From positions 11,652,328 through 11,716,327 of the forward strand of contig NC_092019.1 of the NCBI RefSeq assembly GCF_042242105.1: a stretch of 64,000 nucleotides of DNA, given 5' to 3'. Below the pieces are notes generated by a model, which saw nothing but the letters and a program-made list of their open reading frames with translations, was not told where the DNA came from and searched no databases. The translations under genes and the position numbers were made by a program. Positions 54,501 to 64,000 of this stretch are shown here, piece by piece (the first letter of the stretch is position 1; each line of letters begins with the position of its first letter). Origin of the DNA: Pempheris klunzingeri (taxonomy: Eukaryota > Chordata > Actinopteri > Acropomatiformes > Pempheridae).

Positions 54501-57500
54501 GCCAGGGGAGCTCGGCACTGCTCGAAGCTGACAGACTTACAGCAACAATCATGATGCAGTTGTCCAGGAATCCAAACCCAACGAAAGGGAGCGCATTGTG
54601 CAGCAGCACTGCAAAATAAGACACACAAACAATAAATGACTAACAGACATAAAGAGAAAGTATGCACATTGTTTCTGAGTCTGCATTAATAAGTAACAAC
54701 CGATTACATGTAATTGAGCCTTGCTGAGCAGAACAGAATGGACACAAACAACAATAGAGAAATATTTCAGCAGACACTATTTAATTTCTTTGCTGAAAAC
54801 ACAATTAAATTGAGAAAAAGATGCTTGAAATGAACTGTTTTTAATATGATACATACATGTTTTTAATATGATGCTACGGTATTACAGATTAACGTGCACA
54901 AGCATGTTACATAAACAGCCGCAAAATTATGTAAGTGAGCAGCTTTTAGTTTAATCCATGATCTCAATATAGCATGTGACAGAAAATGTATTATTAATCC
55001 CTGGAAAGAATTGAACGCTTTGTAAGTTTAGTCTAAATGTCTGAGATGAAAGATTACTATGATTGGCATCATAATAATAACAATAATATTTTTTTTCTTA
55101 TAAAAATGTGTCTTGAGGTGTGAAATAAAATGAGGGGATGACTCTGCAAGCTTGATCTTCTCTGGCAGATTGTTTCAACGTCTAGGTCCTCAGATATCAA
55201 AGTTTTCAACCTAGACCTTGGAAAGGCTACCAGAAGATCTCCTGGCTCACAGAGGGGTTGAAGATCAGAAAAAAATGAATCAGATCAGATAAGTATATCA
55301 TGTTATCTCAGTCTCTACCATTATGAAGTGGTAGCTATGTTTAGCTGACAGTTCATATTGTCTGGTGCCTTTAATCCCTAATATTATCGGAGCTGTGACA
55401 ATGTTGTACTTTGATGCATCCTTTACTAACAAGACCACAAGATGAAGAACATATATTATAACTAAATGGTCTCAACATATGACATATAAAACAAGCTACA
55501 TGAAACTATGACATAATGTAAGACACTAAAACAGCTAAAATAATGTATATGTGTAAACCAGGCACAAGTACATACTAAAAGTATGAAGTACTAAGTCCTT
55601 ATTTTTTTTACCTTATTGCTGTAGCACAGTCAAGGTCTTTAGTACAGTTGGCTACAGTCTAAACGTGAGATGGTTTCAACTTCATCTTGACCTTTCGTGT
55701 AAATAATGGCATAAATATCAAGCATCTCCATTTCCAGACCAAAAAGCCTATCAGAATGTTGATACTTCTACACAGTAATGTATTCCTCCCTTTACATGAA
55801 TAAATAGATAGATGTGTGTGTGTCGTGTGTCAGGATAAGATATACAGTGTAATATACTGTTGGTGCTTTCAAAGTGTATTTTAAATGTCACACGGTGCCC
55901 CCGGGAAAATTGAGTGTATTATAGCTGAAGTTCAAGCGAAGTTCAGTCCAGTTCGAGTCGGCAATCTGCAGAAAAAAGTGATCCCTTTGAACAAAATCAC
56001 CCCTGAACACCAGTTATTTCTTTTCTTAAGCTCGTACTCCGCTGCAGCTCTCCCTCAGTGCATATTAAGAATTTTCAATCTTGTTGTTTGAGCCTCAGGA
56101 CACAAAACACCTACTTATCTTAAACACAGGTTTTATTGTAACGCTACACTAGCAGTCCATCTCTTGATACTGAGAGCTGGGGAATCAAATGGTGTTTGGT
56201 TTAGATGCTTCTCTGCAGCAAAAACAAACTAAAACTCAAGAGTGAAATCTAACATGTCCTCCTAACAGCAGTGAGTCATCTCTGTGCAGAGAAAACTCGA
56301 CATTTGCTGGACCTTTTGCCTCATGTCTCTCTAGTATCTTTTCATATAACACATAATTGACTAGTGAGATTTAATGATGGCAGGCTACATGACTACCATG
56401 TTTTAATGTCCAGCAGTGTTTATGCTTATTCCGTATCTACCCGATTCTCATTAACCAGTTTTACACATTAAAACTTATGAGTACAAAATATCTGTTAGTG
56501 TTTTTCCCAAATGTGCTACAGGCCAGAAGATGAAATTTAAAAAAACTACTCCTTTGGCAGCATGAGTTCCAGCATTGCACCTCTTTGTTGTACTTTGTGA
56601 ATAAAGGCTGTTTGGGGAACAGTTTTGGGCATTAGTGGGGAAAAGACATGACACGTTTCCATTGAAGTCATCAACAGGTGTAGCTTCCAGGAGGAGAAAA
56701 GCAAGGCTACAATACGCAAAACACAAAGACTCTGCTGTCTTGAGAAAAATAACAAGCTCTGTGTTTGACGCCGTTGCTCCAGTGACAGCCGGCTGAGGCG
56801 ATGTTTCTTTTTGAAGGTTCACCCAGTGTTTCTCTGCTCGTGCTGAAAAAGCTGTTCCTGCTTTGGCTCTGCACTAAAGATAACACGGCTGAGCTTTAGA
56901 GGAGAGATTCATCACATGATGCCTCTGTGTTTTTGCTCATAGTCACAAAGATCTCTTTGTTAAATGGACACGGTGACAAAGACAGAATGACAGACACATG
57001 TTGATAGGAACTACGTCGGGTTAAGCAGCAGGTTTTCCAACCTCTCAGCAGGAGGAGAGGAGCAGAGAAATCTGAGGTCATGTCACTAACTGAGCATCGC
57101 AGAGTGAAGTGTGCCTGCTCACGCTTTTAGTTGAGTGTGTGCTGGTGGATTACGTATGCATGAGTGTATGACCTTCCATTATGTAGATCTGAACCAACTA
57201 TTACCAGCTCACATCAACTACAAAGAGCTTCAAAGAGAATATATTTTTGGTAACATGGATGAGAGTAAATATCTAAGTTGGTTATCTGCTCTTTGGTCTG
57301 CCCTTTCCCTGCTTTATGTGCTAACTCGTGTTGTTGTTTTTCTGCATTTTACATCCATTGTGTTGATGGTTTCTTTCTTTAAATCAGTTACAGTAATGTT
57401 CAGCATTTTGTCTCATATCATTAAAAGGTATTTATGGATATTGGTCAAGCCCAGCGTGATGGGATAGCTAAATATTGTGTGCTTTGCATCAAAATGATTG

Positions 57501-57969
57501 GACTATATATTTTGAATTTTATAGCTTGTCATCTCCTCACACCTTCCTTTGTAGTATTGACAAACTTTGTCTTGCGAGATTCCGAATTGACTGAGATTCC
57601 AATCAGTGCCGGGGCAATAGCTAATGCAATATCTGTTCATGGAAAACTTATAACCCCATTAGCAAGGCCCATATACACCACGCTTTTCTTCTCCTTTGTC
57701 CTGCTCATGAATCTCAATTAGGACTGATTTTCATCAATCTTCCTGGTTGATTGATTGTTAAATAAAGGATGTCAATCCAGGCTGTCATGCCACAATATTA
57801 ATGAGCATTTATCAAATCAGTGATTAATTTAAACCAACCCTCTACAGCAACTGAAAATGATAAAATACACAATCAAACAAACAAGAGAATCTACCAAAAT
57901 TACCAAAAAATATAGGCTTCTTACCATATCTTAACTGTGCTGCAGTAGGTGGTGCAATTTCCAGCTGTC
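41660..57969 (-). CDS. tmem65: TMEM65, six C-terminal coding exons (partial; 5' exon(s) outside the window)
   Basis: TMEM65 is a mitochondrial inner-membrane protein linked to mitochondrial Na+/Ca2+ handling and, in heart, to intercalated-disc function (literature). Exons 57925-57969, 54541-54608, 53529-53583, 48545-48587, 42621-42726 and 41660-41806 join in phase to encode about 153 residues. The order is QLEIAPPTAAQLRY, HNALPFVGFGFLDNCIMIVA, GTHIELSIGVILGISTMA, AALGNLVSDLAGLGLAGYVE, IPDLSPKQADMWQTRVSS, GKAIGVGIGCILGMFPLLFF. This tracks human TMEM65 from KLEAPPPTPGQLRY to the C-terminus. Three hydrophobic segments are visible, the third being GKAIGVGIGCILG. The tail (KDDEKKEGQTEANEKTQPPP) is longer than I recall for mammals. 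The mitochondrial-targeting N-terminus was looked for up to 64,000 and not found. Mammalian TMEM65 is not beside MBOAT1. Confidence 0.95.
41807..42620 (-). other. tmem65 last intron
   Basis: CA-rich tract near 42476-42510. An AAAAC repeat adjoins the last acceptor. Nothing else is seen. Confidence 0.85.
42621..42726 (-). CDS. tmem65: tmem65 exon
   Basis: Acceptor ctctctttag|GCTGGCAG and donor CACTCG|gtcagt; 106 nt, LAGYVEALASRLGMQIPDLS PKQADMWQTRVSSHS. Confidence 0.96.
44910..45040 (+). repeat. diverged duplicate segment, copy 1
   Basis: Aligns by eye with 46,088-46,213 at about three quarters identity. Shared blocks are AGAAATAC, TGACA, TCACAGTCAA, AATCAAATT, TAGAGC and CTGATGT-ATTCTC. Confidence 0.65.
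45948..45975 (+). mobile_element. possible LINE 3' tail remnant
   Basis: ATTTTCCCTGAGGGGATCAA TGAAGT resembles the tttccc..ggggatcaataaagt ending of fish non-LTR elements. Short and isolated. Confidence 0.3.
46088..46213 (+). repeat. diverged duplicate segment, copy 2
   Basis: Partner of 44,910-45,040, same orientation, 1.2 kb away. It could be an old tandem duplication or two copies of an unrecognised interspersed repeat. Confidence 0.65.
47368..47404. repeat. (TG)18 microsatellite
   Basis: Pure run in a tmem65 intron. Confidence 0.97.
48503..48534. repeat. (TG)16 microsatellite
   Basis: Run ending 10 bp from the 43-nt tmem65 exon's donor. Confidence 0.97.
48545..48587 (-). CDS. tmem65: tmem65 exon (43 nt)
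   Basis: Acceptor attttctacag|CTGCTG and donor GACTAGG|gtaagg; AAALGNLVSDLAGL. A (TG)n tract lies 10 bp past the donor in the intron. Confidence 0.95.
49497..49526. repeat. perfect 13-bp hairpin, 4-nt loop
   Basis: CTCCATGACCCTG-GGTT-CAGGGTCATGGAG, an exact inverted repeat. Confidence 0.95.
51300..51360 (+). mobile_element. 3' tail of a SINE/LINE ending in (ATT)n
   Basis: AATATAAAGTGCACTACAAA TAAAATGCATT(ATT)n resembles the tataaagtgc..ataaataaaat(att)n ending of fish RTE/V-SINE-type elements. The upstream extent is unknown. Confidence 0.5.
52577..52682. repeat. two adjacent hairpins with an alternative pairing
   Basis: Stem 1 pairs 52577-52589 with 52600-52612 (13 bp perfect, extendable). 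Stem 2 pairs 52655-52664 with 52670-52679 (10 bp perfect). 52628-52637 (CATTCAGTGT) is also an exact complement of 52673-52682, overlapping the right arm of stem 2. Confidence 0.9.
53529..53583 (-). CDS. tmem65: tmem65 exon (second membrane segment)
   Basis: Acceptor gtttcccag|GGCACAC and donor ATGGCAG|gtaagag; 55 nt, GTHIELSIGVILGISTMA, human GTHIEMSIGIILGISTMA. Confidence 0.96.
53584..54540 (-). other. tmem65 intron
   Basis: Nothing beyond AT-rich sequence is recognised. Confidence 0.85.
54541..54608 (-). CDS. tmem65: tmem65 exon (first membrane segment)
   Basis: Acceptor cttattttgcag|TGCTGCTG and donor GTTGCT|gtaagtc; 68 nt. LLHNALPFVGFGFLDNCIMI VA matches human FIHNAIPFIGFGFLDNAIMI. Confidence 0.96.
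54609..57924 (-). other. tmem65 intron (3.3 kb)
   Basis: Contains a repeat remnant at 55,085-55,290. Open frames at 57,135-57,721 are not supported as genes. Confidence 0.8.
55085..55290 (+). mobile_element. remnant of a common teleost interspersed repeat
   Basis: The phrase CAAGCTTGATCTTCTCTGGC, CAGATTGTTTCAACGTCTAG, CAACCTAGACCTTGGAAAGG, CTACCAGAAGATCT and GGGGTTGAAGATCAGA follows the order of a widespread fish repeat that I recall by its wording (..ttgttccaaagcttgg.., ..gatc.., ..agacctcggaacggccagaagacct..). The family name is not certain. Confidence 0.55.
57925..57969 (-). CDS. tmem65: tmem65 exon (first visible)
   Basis: Acceptor ctttttcag|GACAGCTGG and donor AGATATG|gtaagaag; 45 nt, QLEIAPPTAAQLRY. 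It starts with two bases completing a codon from an exon outside the window. Confidence 0.9.
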
Positions 57970-58345
57970 CTGAAAAAGAAAAGAAGAAGGAAAAAAAAGT
58001 TAAGGCTTAAATAAGGCGTCTGCATCTCCTTTGGCCTGTTTTTCTATGAGGGGAAACGTCAGCATAAATGTCAACAACAATTTTGAAATGGCAAAGCCTA
58101 TCAGTCACAACCTTCTGGATAGAGAGGATGGACCTTGGAAAAAGGGAGAGGGGGAGAAAATTTTAGCAGCGTGTCAGAGGTGATGAAAGTCAGCCAGACA
58201 GAGGAAGAGGAGTAAAGAGCATCTGCCTCGCTGCCGCTTCCCCACAGTGAGACACGGATGAGGACAAAGGTGATGTCAGAAAATTATAATTTTGCTGCCA
58301 GTCAGTTGTCAGAAGAGGCCTGCTAGCACACTGATTATAATTGGA

Positions 58346-58377
58346 GTGTGTGTGTATGAGTGTGTGTGTGTGTGTGT
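58346..58377. repeat. interrupted (TG)n microsatellite
   Basis: TG runs interrupted by TATGAG. Confidence 0.95.
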
Positions 58378-61300
58378 TTAGTGACACATAGGAATGGAGG
58401 GAGATGGAAAGTGTGAGAGAAATCCGTTCGCTGCCTTTATATCAACAGATTTAAAGTGACATCAGCCAACATGTAGATGGAAAAAAAAATTAATCACAAT
58501 CACAATGCTTCTACTCTGTGTGACACTAAAGTTAAGGATCTGTAACATCTATCTGCGATGTAGGAGATTTAGATTGCATTAAAAAAAAAGTGTCACACTG
58601 GATGTGCCACATTAGCACAGCAGGCACTGAACTGTGACAAAACACACAGAGCTGCTGTAAAACACGAGATGATTAGATTGGCTTTAAGACCGAGGACACA
58701 AGACAAAATCCTTTCCTTTGCAGGTTCTGTGAAATTGGATTTGGTTTACTGAGGTCAGTGGAAATGTTAGTCCACATGATGAAGTCAGCTCCATCACTCT
58801 CAGGTGTTACTGCTCTACCGCAGGGTAAACCAGGCTGGAGCGGATTTAGCTTGTTAATGGCGAAGGCGGCTGAACTCCAAACAGAGTCCCCACGACTAGT
58901 GACACCCAAACACTTAAGCATGCATTCATACACAGACACTCACACTTGCAATCCCTCATGCACAAATCCCACCAAGCTTGCGACTAGTTATAATAAAAGC
59001 AAAATGCCAAAATCCAATTGAGCTTTTTTAAGTTTTTTCATCTTGAATACATTGCTATCACTTTACAGATGAATTTGAATTTTAAAAAAAAGACAAAATT
59101 ATCTGCTTTATAACGTTAAAAATCAGGCTGTAACATCACACAAAAAACAAAACCATCTGCCTTCTATCTTCTTCATCCTGTCTGCTGTCCTCACCCATTT
59201 CCATCTCGCTGTCACTCCCTCTTTTCCTTTCAGGACTAGGTTTCACATTACAAGCTTCAGCTCAACCCCCTGCTCATGTTGCACACACAATAACGGCCAG
59301 TTGTTCACCTCAATGACGGACTTTTCATCAGCACTAGAGTAAAAATACTGCTGACACATTGACAGAGATGCACACACCAACACAGCTACTGTATGTATCA
59401 TCAGTGCTCACACAGTACTCGTACTTCAGCCTGTTGAGCATAGTGAAATGTCGTCTCTTTCCAGCTCCCTCGTGAGCTTTGTTAAAGGTCTTATCTCATT
59501 TTACAGGTTTTGGAAAATCTTCTCAGTTACAAAAGTAAAAAATGATCAGACAACAAGACAGTGAAAAACTGGCAGAGAAGAAGATCCTGCCCACGGAGGA
59601 TGGATGGCTTTACCAATTAAGTACCAGAACACATTTCTCTCTCCATTTATCACCCATTCAGGGGTTGTTTTAGGATTTAATTAAAGGCTTTCAATGATCC
59701 GTCTGTGCTTATCTGTGAGCCAGAACTGTCAGTGTAATGTTGCATCAACCATGTAACATTTCTCACTGAAACCTCTCTCTGAACAGCTGATGCTGAATTA
59801 GACTCAGCTGTCATTATCACACTAAGGCTCTGGGAATTAGAAAACTTGCCAATCATTTACTAACCAGTAGTACCATACTTGGAGTGACCGAATATAGTTT
59901 TTCCCCCTCAAAATTACCCAAATTCCACTATAAGCATTTTGTTTAGTTTTAGTGGGTTCATTGACAGAAAGAAAAACACATATCTAACATTTAAACTGCA
60001 GTGGTTACCTGAAGCATATGGAAAAAAGCACATTGTACATTCATTTTGACTTTGAAATTCCCAAAAAGAAACAGAAGTACAGAAGTACAGAAAAAGGTCA
60101 ACTAAATTATTTATTTACTGAGGTGGGGGTAGTTGGCTCTCATTCCACTGTGTTCTTATGTTTTTTATGTAATCTAACTGATGGAACAAAAACAAACAAA
60201 GATGTCCTTTCATAAAATGTTAAAAACCTCCCAGGCAAGACTGCTTTTTTTCCAGTCAAAGGCAGAAGAGCGATCTCCATATATTTCTCAACACGGTATT
60301 CTCTGATATCTATAATCTCCACAAGCGTAATGAATCACAGGACTCCTTGACTGGGACGATAACCTGCATACTCTCAGCCCTTCATGGCGCATGGTTTCAC
60401 AAACTAATAAGGGCATGTGTGCGCTACCATCCATGTCGGCTGATAGCAGAGTTGCACGTTAATATGGTGACCAGTCATCCATGAGAAATGTCTTCACTTC
60501 AGGGTTATATTTTAAAATGGGTCCAAGCTCACGCTCACGTGTAAAACTAAAGCAGATGATTCCTTCAAGGGCAGATCATCTATAATTTAGAGCTGTTACA
60601 AAATATTACACACAGTTATTATCCAAATTTCTGTAAATGGTGGTTTTCTACAAGATTAAAAAGGAACTAGCAAGAGTTGAGGTTAGATAAACTGCAGAAT
60701 TATTAAGTATAAACAACAATGTACTTTTTAGATCTCAGAAGATAGAGTAGCGACAAATAAAAACTTGCTGGTCATTTGTTTTTTTTCAGAAGTTTTTGGC
60801 ACACCAAACCTTTTCCGCAGACATCTTTGGTCGTATGCTGTTGAACAGTTCTAAATTACAAGCCTGTGGGCAATCTGAAAAAGCACTCCAATCTGTCCCA
60901 TTTTAATACGACAAATAATAGACTACAACATGTTATGTTATATCTGCAATATTTTCCCATCACTTAAAAAGAATCAGGCCAAATGAAAATGCAGCTGAGT
61001 CACCGTATCATCACTAGTCACATGAAAAAACCCATTAACGAGAAACAGAATCCCTTGAAGACATTTCTCTCCCACTCCACTGGACTTCACCAGCCATTTA
61101 TTAGAACTGATGTAGCTGACATGACTGTGTATTACCCCAAGAACTCCTCTGGTATAAAGTATTGATTGCGTGGTATCTTAAATCCCAGAGAGCTGCTGTC
61201 TTGAGAGAATTCAATTCCAACAGGAGTGGTGAAAACATTTAATGGGCTGTGATAAGTAGATACCCACGAGCAAGATTAAACACCAAAGCAGCCATGTTTC

Positions 61301-61429
61301 ATTCTTCTCAAGATTTTTATTCTATATCCTCCAAACTACAGCCAAAATGACCCGTCCAGCACACGTCTGGTATCCGATAAAAAGACTGTTTACAGATAAA
61401 CAGAGAACCCGATCTTTAGTGTAGTTTAA

Positions 61430-61705
61430 ATGAGCATTTTAGCATGCTAACATTAGCCGCTTTGCACTGCATTCCTGTTGGCATGCAGTGGTCAAATACC
61501 AAATATTGGAATATTTGAAATTTTGACCTGATGATGGTGCGAGATAAAAAGCTTTGGGAACACAAAATCTAGGACGTGAATGTCTGTAACATATTTCATG
61601 ACAATCCATCCAATAGTCGTTGAAATATTTCAGTCTGTGCCAAGGTAGCGGACCATCTGACCGACTGATGCTGCCGCTCCTGCAGCCATGTCGCTAGCAT
61701 TATAT
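61430..61705 (+). mobile_element. remnant of an abundant teleost interspersed repeat
   Basis: GAGCATTTTAGCATGCTAAC ATTAGC, TTTTGACCTGATGATGGTGC, GTGAATGTCTGTAACATATT TCATGACAATCCATCCAATAG and CCATGTCGCTAGCAT match, in order, the wording of a repeat found in many percomorph genomes (atgctaacattagc .. tttgacctgatgatggcgctaga .. catgaatgtctgtaccaaatttcatggcaatccatccaatagttgttgagatattt .. ccatgctgctagcat). Confidence 0.75.
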
Positions 61706-62179
61706 CATCTGATGTTTCACTGCATCTGAGCATCAGTGTGCCTTATCTGACTGTCTGCACGTTACACTACAACCCTCCCTCCTCAACTGCTTGCTGCTTT
61801 GAAACAGTTTATTTTTGAGGAGGCAAACGTTAACACTCTTTGCTGTGAATATTTGAAGCCGAAACAAAAGTCGCACTTTTGGCTTTGTTTTGCTGTGGCT
61901 AATGGCTCACTCCGCACCTTGGCTCTTGGTCCTGGTACAGCACGAAATCGAAGTGTGACTGTGAGCAGAGTTTTGGAAATTGGAGATGAGATGAGTGCAA
62001 ATGCCAAATTCTCCCTCAGCAAAATTCACATACGATGAATATATGTCTGTTGGTCCGTGCAGTCGCTTCATAAGAACAATAAATAGAGGCAATAGAGGTG
62101 CTGCTGTTACAGGGGCAGAAAACAGAAGCAATGCAGCAGCATTTTTCATTAAAGGACTGTGCAGCAGTGCAATGCAGTT

Positions 62180-62214
62180 TGTGTGTGTGTGAGTGTGTGT
62201 GTGTGTGTGTGTGT
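62180..62214. repeat. (GT)n microsatellite
   Basis: GT run with one GA interruption. Confidence 0.95.
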
Positions 62215-62460
62215 TGGGCTTTATCTGGCAAATGTAAACTAAGAAACATCCTTGTTTTCCCCTCAGGATTTTATTGATTTTTGAGTTGCACACCTCATCA
62301 CACAGAGAAGGGACTCCTCATCACAGCATGGTTTGATACAACACAGGCTGTTGTGTGAAGAAGCGTGATGAGTGAGTGCACTAGCATGTGTGTGTCTGTC
62401 TGTGTGAATCCATATAAATTATCATATTATCTGCATTTTGTGTCTGCGTATGCTGCTGCT

Positions 62461-62472
62461 GTGTGTGTATGT

Positions 62473-62510
<38 letters not shown>
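62461..62510. repeat. (GT)n microsatellite
   Basis: GT run with two TAT interruptions near its left end. Confidence 0.97.
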
Positions 62511-62512
<2 letters not shown>

Positions 62513-64000
62513 AAGAGATCAATAGAGTTCAGCAAAACAGGAACAATGGAAGGCCAGAGCCATTCATCAAGTGCACAGCAGCCTGGTATCCTCTCATGAT
62601 TTATGCGACAGAACATATCAAATTACACAGCACACAGAATGTGGGCCACGTTGTACAGGACAGTCACTTACTAACACAAAATGGGAGAAAGGTGTGGAGG
62701 AGGGGCTTCTTGTAGCCTTTTGTAGTTATTTTGAAATTTTGACGTTGACATTAATTTATACTGACTGACTAGATTTTTAATTTTTTTTAAAACTTACATA
62801 ATATATTTGAGAAGGTACAATATTTCTGTATTCATTGAAATGTTTCTGTATTTTAAAATGTTTCTTAAAACTAACTAACTAATGTATTTTAGAAAAAAAA
62901 AGACTGAGTTTACCTTAAGCTTGTGATTTGTATAGCTCATGTGAAGGAAAACGTATTTATTTTGTTTTAAAGTCTATCTGCTCCCCTTAAACAACCTCTA
63001 AAAGTCTACTGAAGGACGTCCTAAGGTCAGATGAGAACTTAAAATACTCTGTCTGCTGAGGTAAAATAATGAGTAGTTCCCAGTAAATCCAGAATTAAAC
63101 AGTCAGCCTGTACCTTCGAGAAGAAAATACAAAGCATTCAGCCATTACAGCACACAAGCCGGTGCCTGAAAGTGTAGTTACATCTCAGAAAAGTGAGTTT
63201 TCCCCTGCGAGTTCACTGAACTCTATATGGCAGGTAGACAAATAAATACACCAATCTATTCCTCCAGCGCCAATTAAGGCAGCTGTGGAGGGCCTGAAAC
63301 ACAACATGGAAACAGACAAAAAAATAAAAACACAAATCCTTGAAAATGTCCTCCTGATAAATGGCAAACCACAAGAGAGAGGAATGAAAGAAGAAAGTAG
63401 CTTTGTTTCCTCACCATTTTACAGACGGCTGGAACAAAGGACAGAGCCAATAGAATAAAAGGAAAGATTTTTAATTGAGCAGTGCGCTGCTTAAAATAAC
63501 CCTGACTGCCACTATACAGTAGCTGGTGGATGGATGACTTCCCTTTCACATTAATAACACTACACAGAGATGTAGAGAGCAGTTCCTGTGAGACCATGCA
63601 TTTTACATGAATTGTTCAGACCAATAATAACACTCCATGATGATAACACCATATTTGTAAATATAAAACTTTATCTTACACTAATCACATGATTCTGTCT
63701 GATGGTGTTGCAGACTTCCTGCTCACACCCATATTACAGTAAATGCTCACTACATTTTTAAATCCTGCAGCATCCCTGTAGTACAGAGCAATAGATCTTT
63801 TAATCCTAGCAATAAAAGTAAAGCTGGTTTTCTATCCCGCAAGCAAATGAATGGCATCTAATTGCATGCACCTGCCTCCTAGATGTCAATGAGTCATTGA
63901 TCAGATGACTACTCACCACTGGTGCAGACAGGAACACATGCAGAGGTGTTTTCACTTATTTAGGCTAATTAAAACCTCTGTGTAGCTGCGTACAGACCAT

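Larger units (their letters stand above)
57970..64000 (-). other. tmem65 upstream intron (to the window edge)
   Basis: No exon is found on either strand. It holds TG microsatellites (58346-58377, 62180-62214, 62461-62510) and a teleost repeat remnant (61,430-61,705). Confidence 0.75.

Noticed and set aside
57135..57721. Two overlapping plus-strand open frames of 95-110 codons with hydrophobic stretches
   Set aside because: They lie inside a tmem65 intron, have AT-rich unbiased codons, no recognised family and no splice or promoter context.
57970..64000. Search for the tmem65 N-terminal exon (human ARDFIYSLHSTERSCLL)
   Set aside because: No stretch on the minus strand resembles it; the exon must be to the right of the window.
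1..64000. CRISPR array, operon, prophage or toxin-antitoxin type systems
   Set aside because: The spliced genes, CpG promoters and polyadenylation signals are those of a vertebrate. The regular repeats are only microsatellites.

Overview
This is an ordinary vertebrate nuclear locus, most likely from a ray-finned (teleost) fish. The signs are small GT-AG exons in AT-rich introns, many (TG)n/(CA)n microsatellites, and fragments of repeats I recognise as typical of teleosts. I see no prokaryotic, viral or CRISPR feature. All exon joins were worked out by hand from splice consensus, reading phase and remembered human orthologues; no alignment was run.

Layout. (1) 1-6,960, minus strand: the 5' end of cdkal1, a tRNA methylthiotransferase, with a non-coding first exon and two coding exons; the gene runs off the left edge. 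(2) 7,100-20,000, minus strand: complete e2f3, with eight coding exons (440 aa), a 3' UTR of about 4.2 kb and a CpG-rich promoter with CCAAT, E-box, GC-box, CRE-like and E2F-like sites. (3) 20,280-23,150: a divergent intergenic stretch with transposon debris. (4) 23,200-37,345, plus strand: complete mboat1, a lysophospholipid acyltransferase with 13 coding exons (514 aa) and a 3' UTR of about 3.2 kb. (5) About 37,350-38,240: a short gap between convergent genes. (6) About 38,240-57,969 and on to the right edge, minus strand: the last six coding exons of tmem65, a mitochondrial inner-membrane protein; its 5' exon(s) lie outside the window.

The block cdkal1-e2f3-mboat1 has the same order and relative orientation as CDKAL1-E2F3-MBOAT1 on human 6p22.3, which supports orthology. 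TMEM65 is on human chromosome 8, so its position beside mboat1 is a lineage-specific join. The genes do not form a pathway; they are neighbours by conserved synteny.

Points of interest: a U12-type AT-AC intron in e2f3; a candidate E2F3b alternative first exon in intron 1; a 109-bp near-identical direct repeat in two e2f3 introns, one copy inside the U12 intron; a MITE-like long inverted repeat and a perfect 19-bp hairpin in mboat1 introns; a cluster of let-7, miR-15/16, miR-34 and miR-17 seed matches in the e2f3 3' UTR; and a very small gap between e2f3 polyadenylation and the cdkal1 promoter. I found no convincing undescribed biological system.
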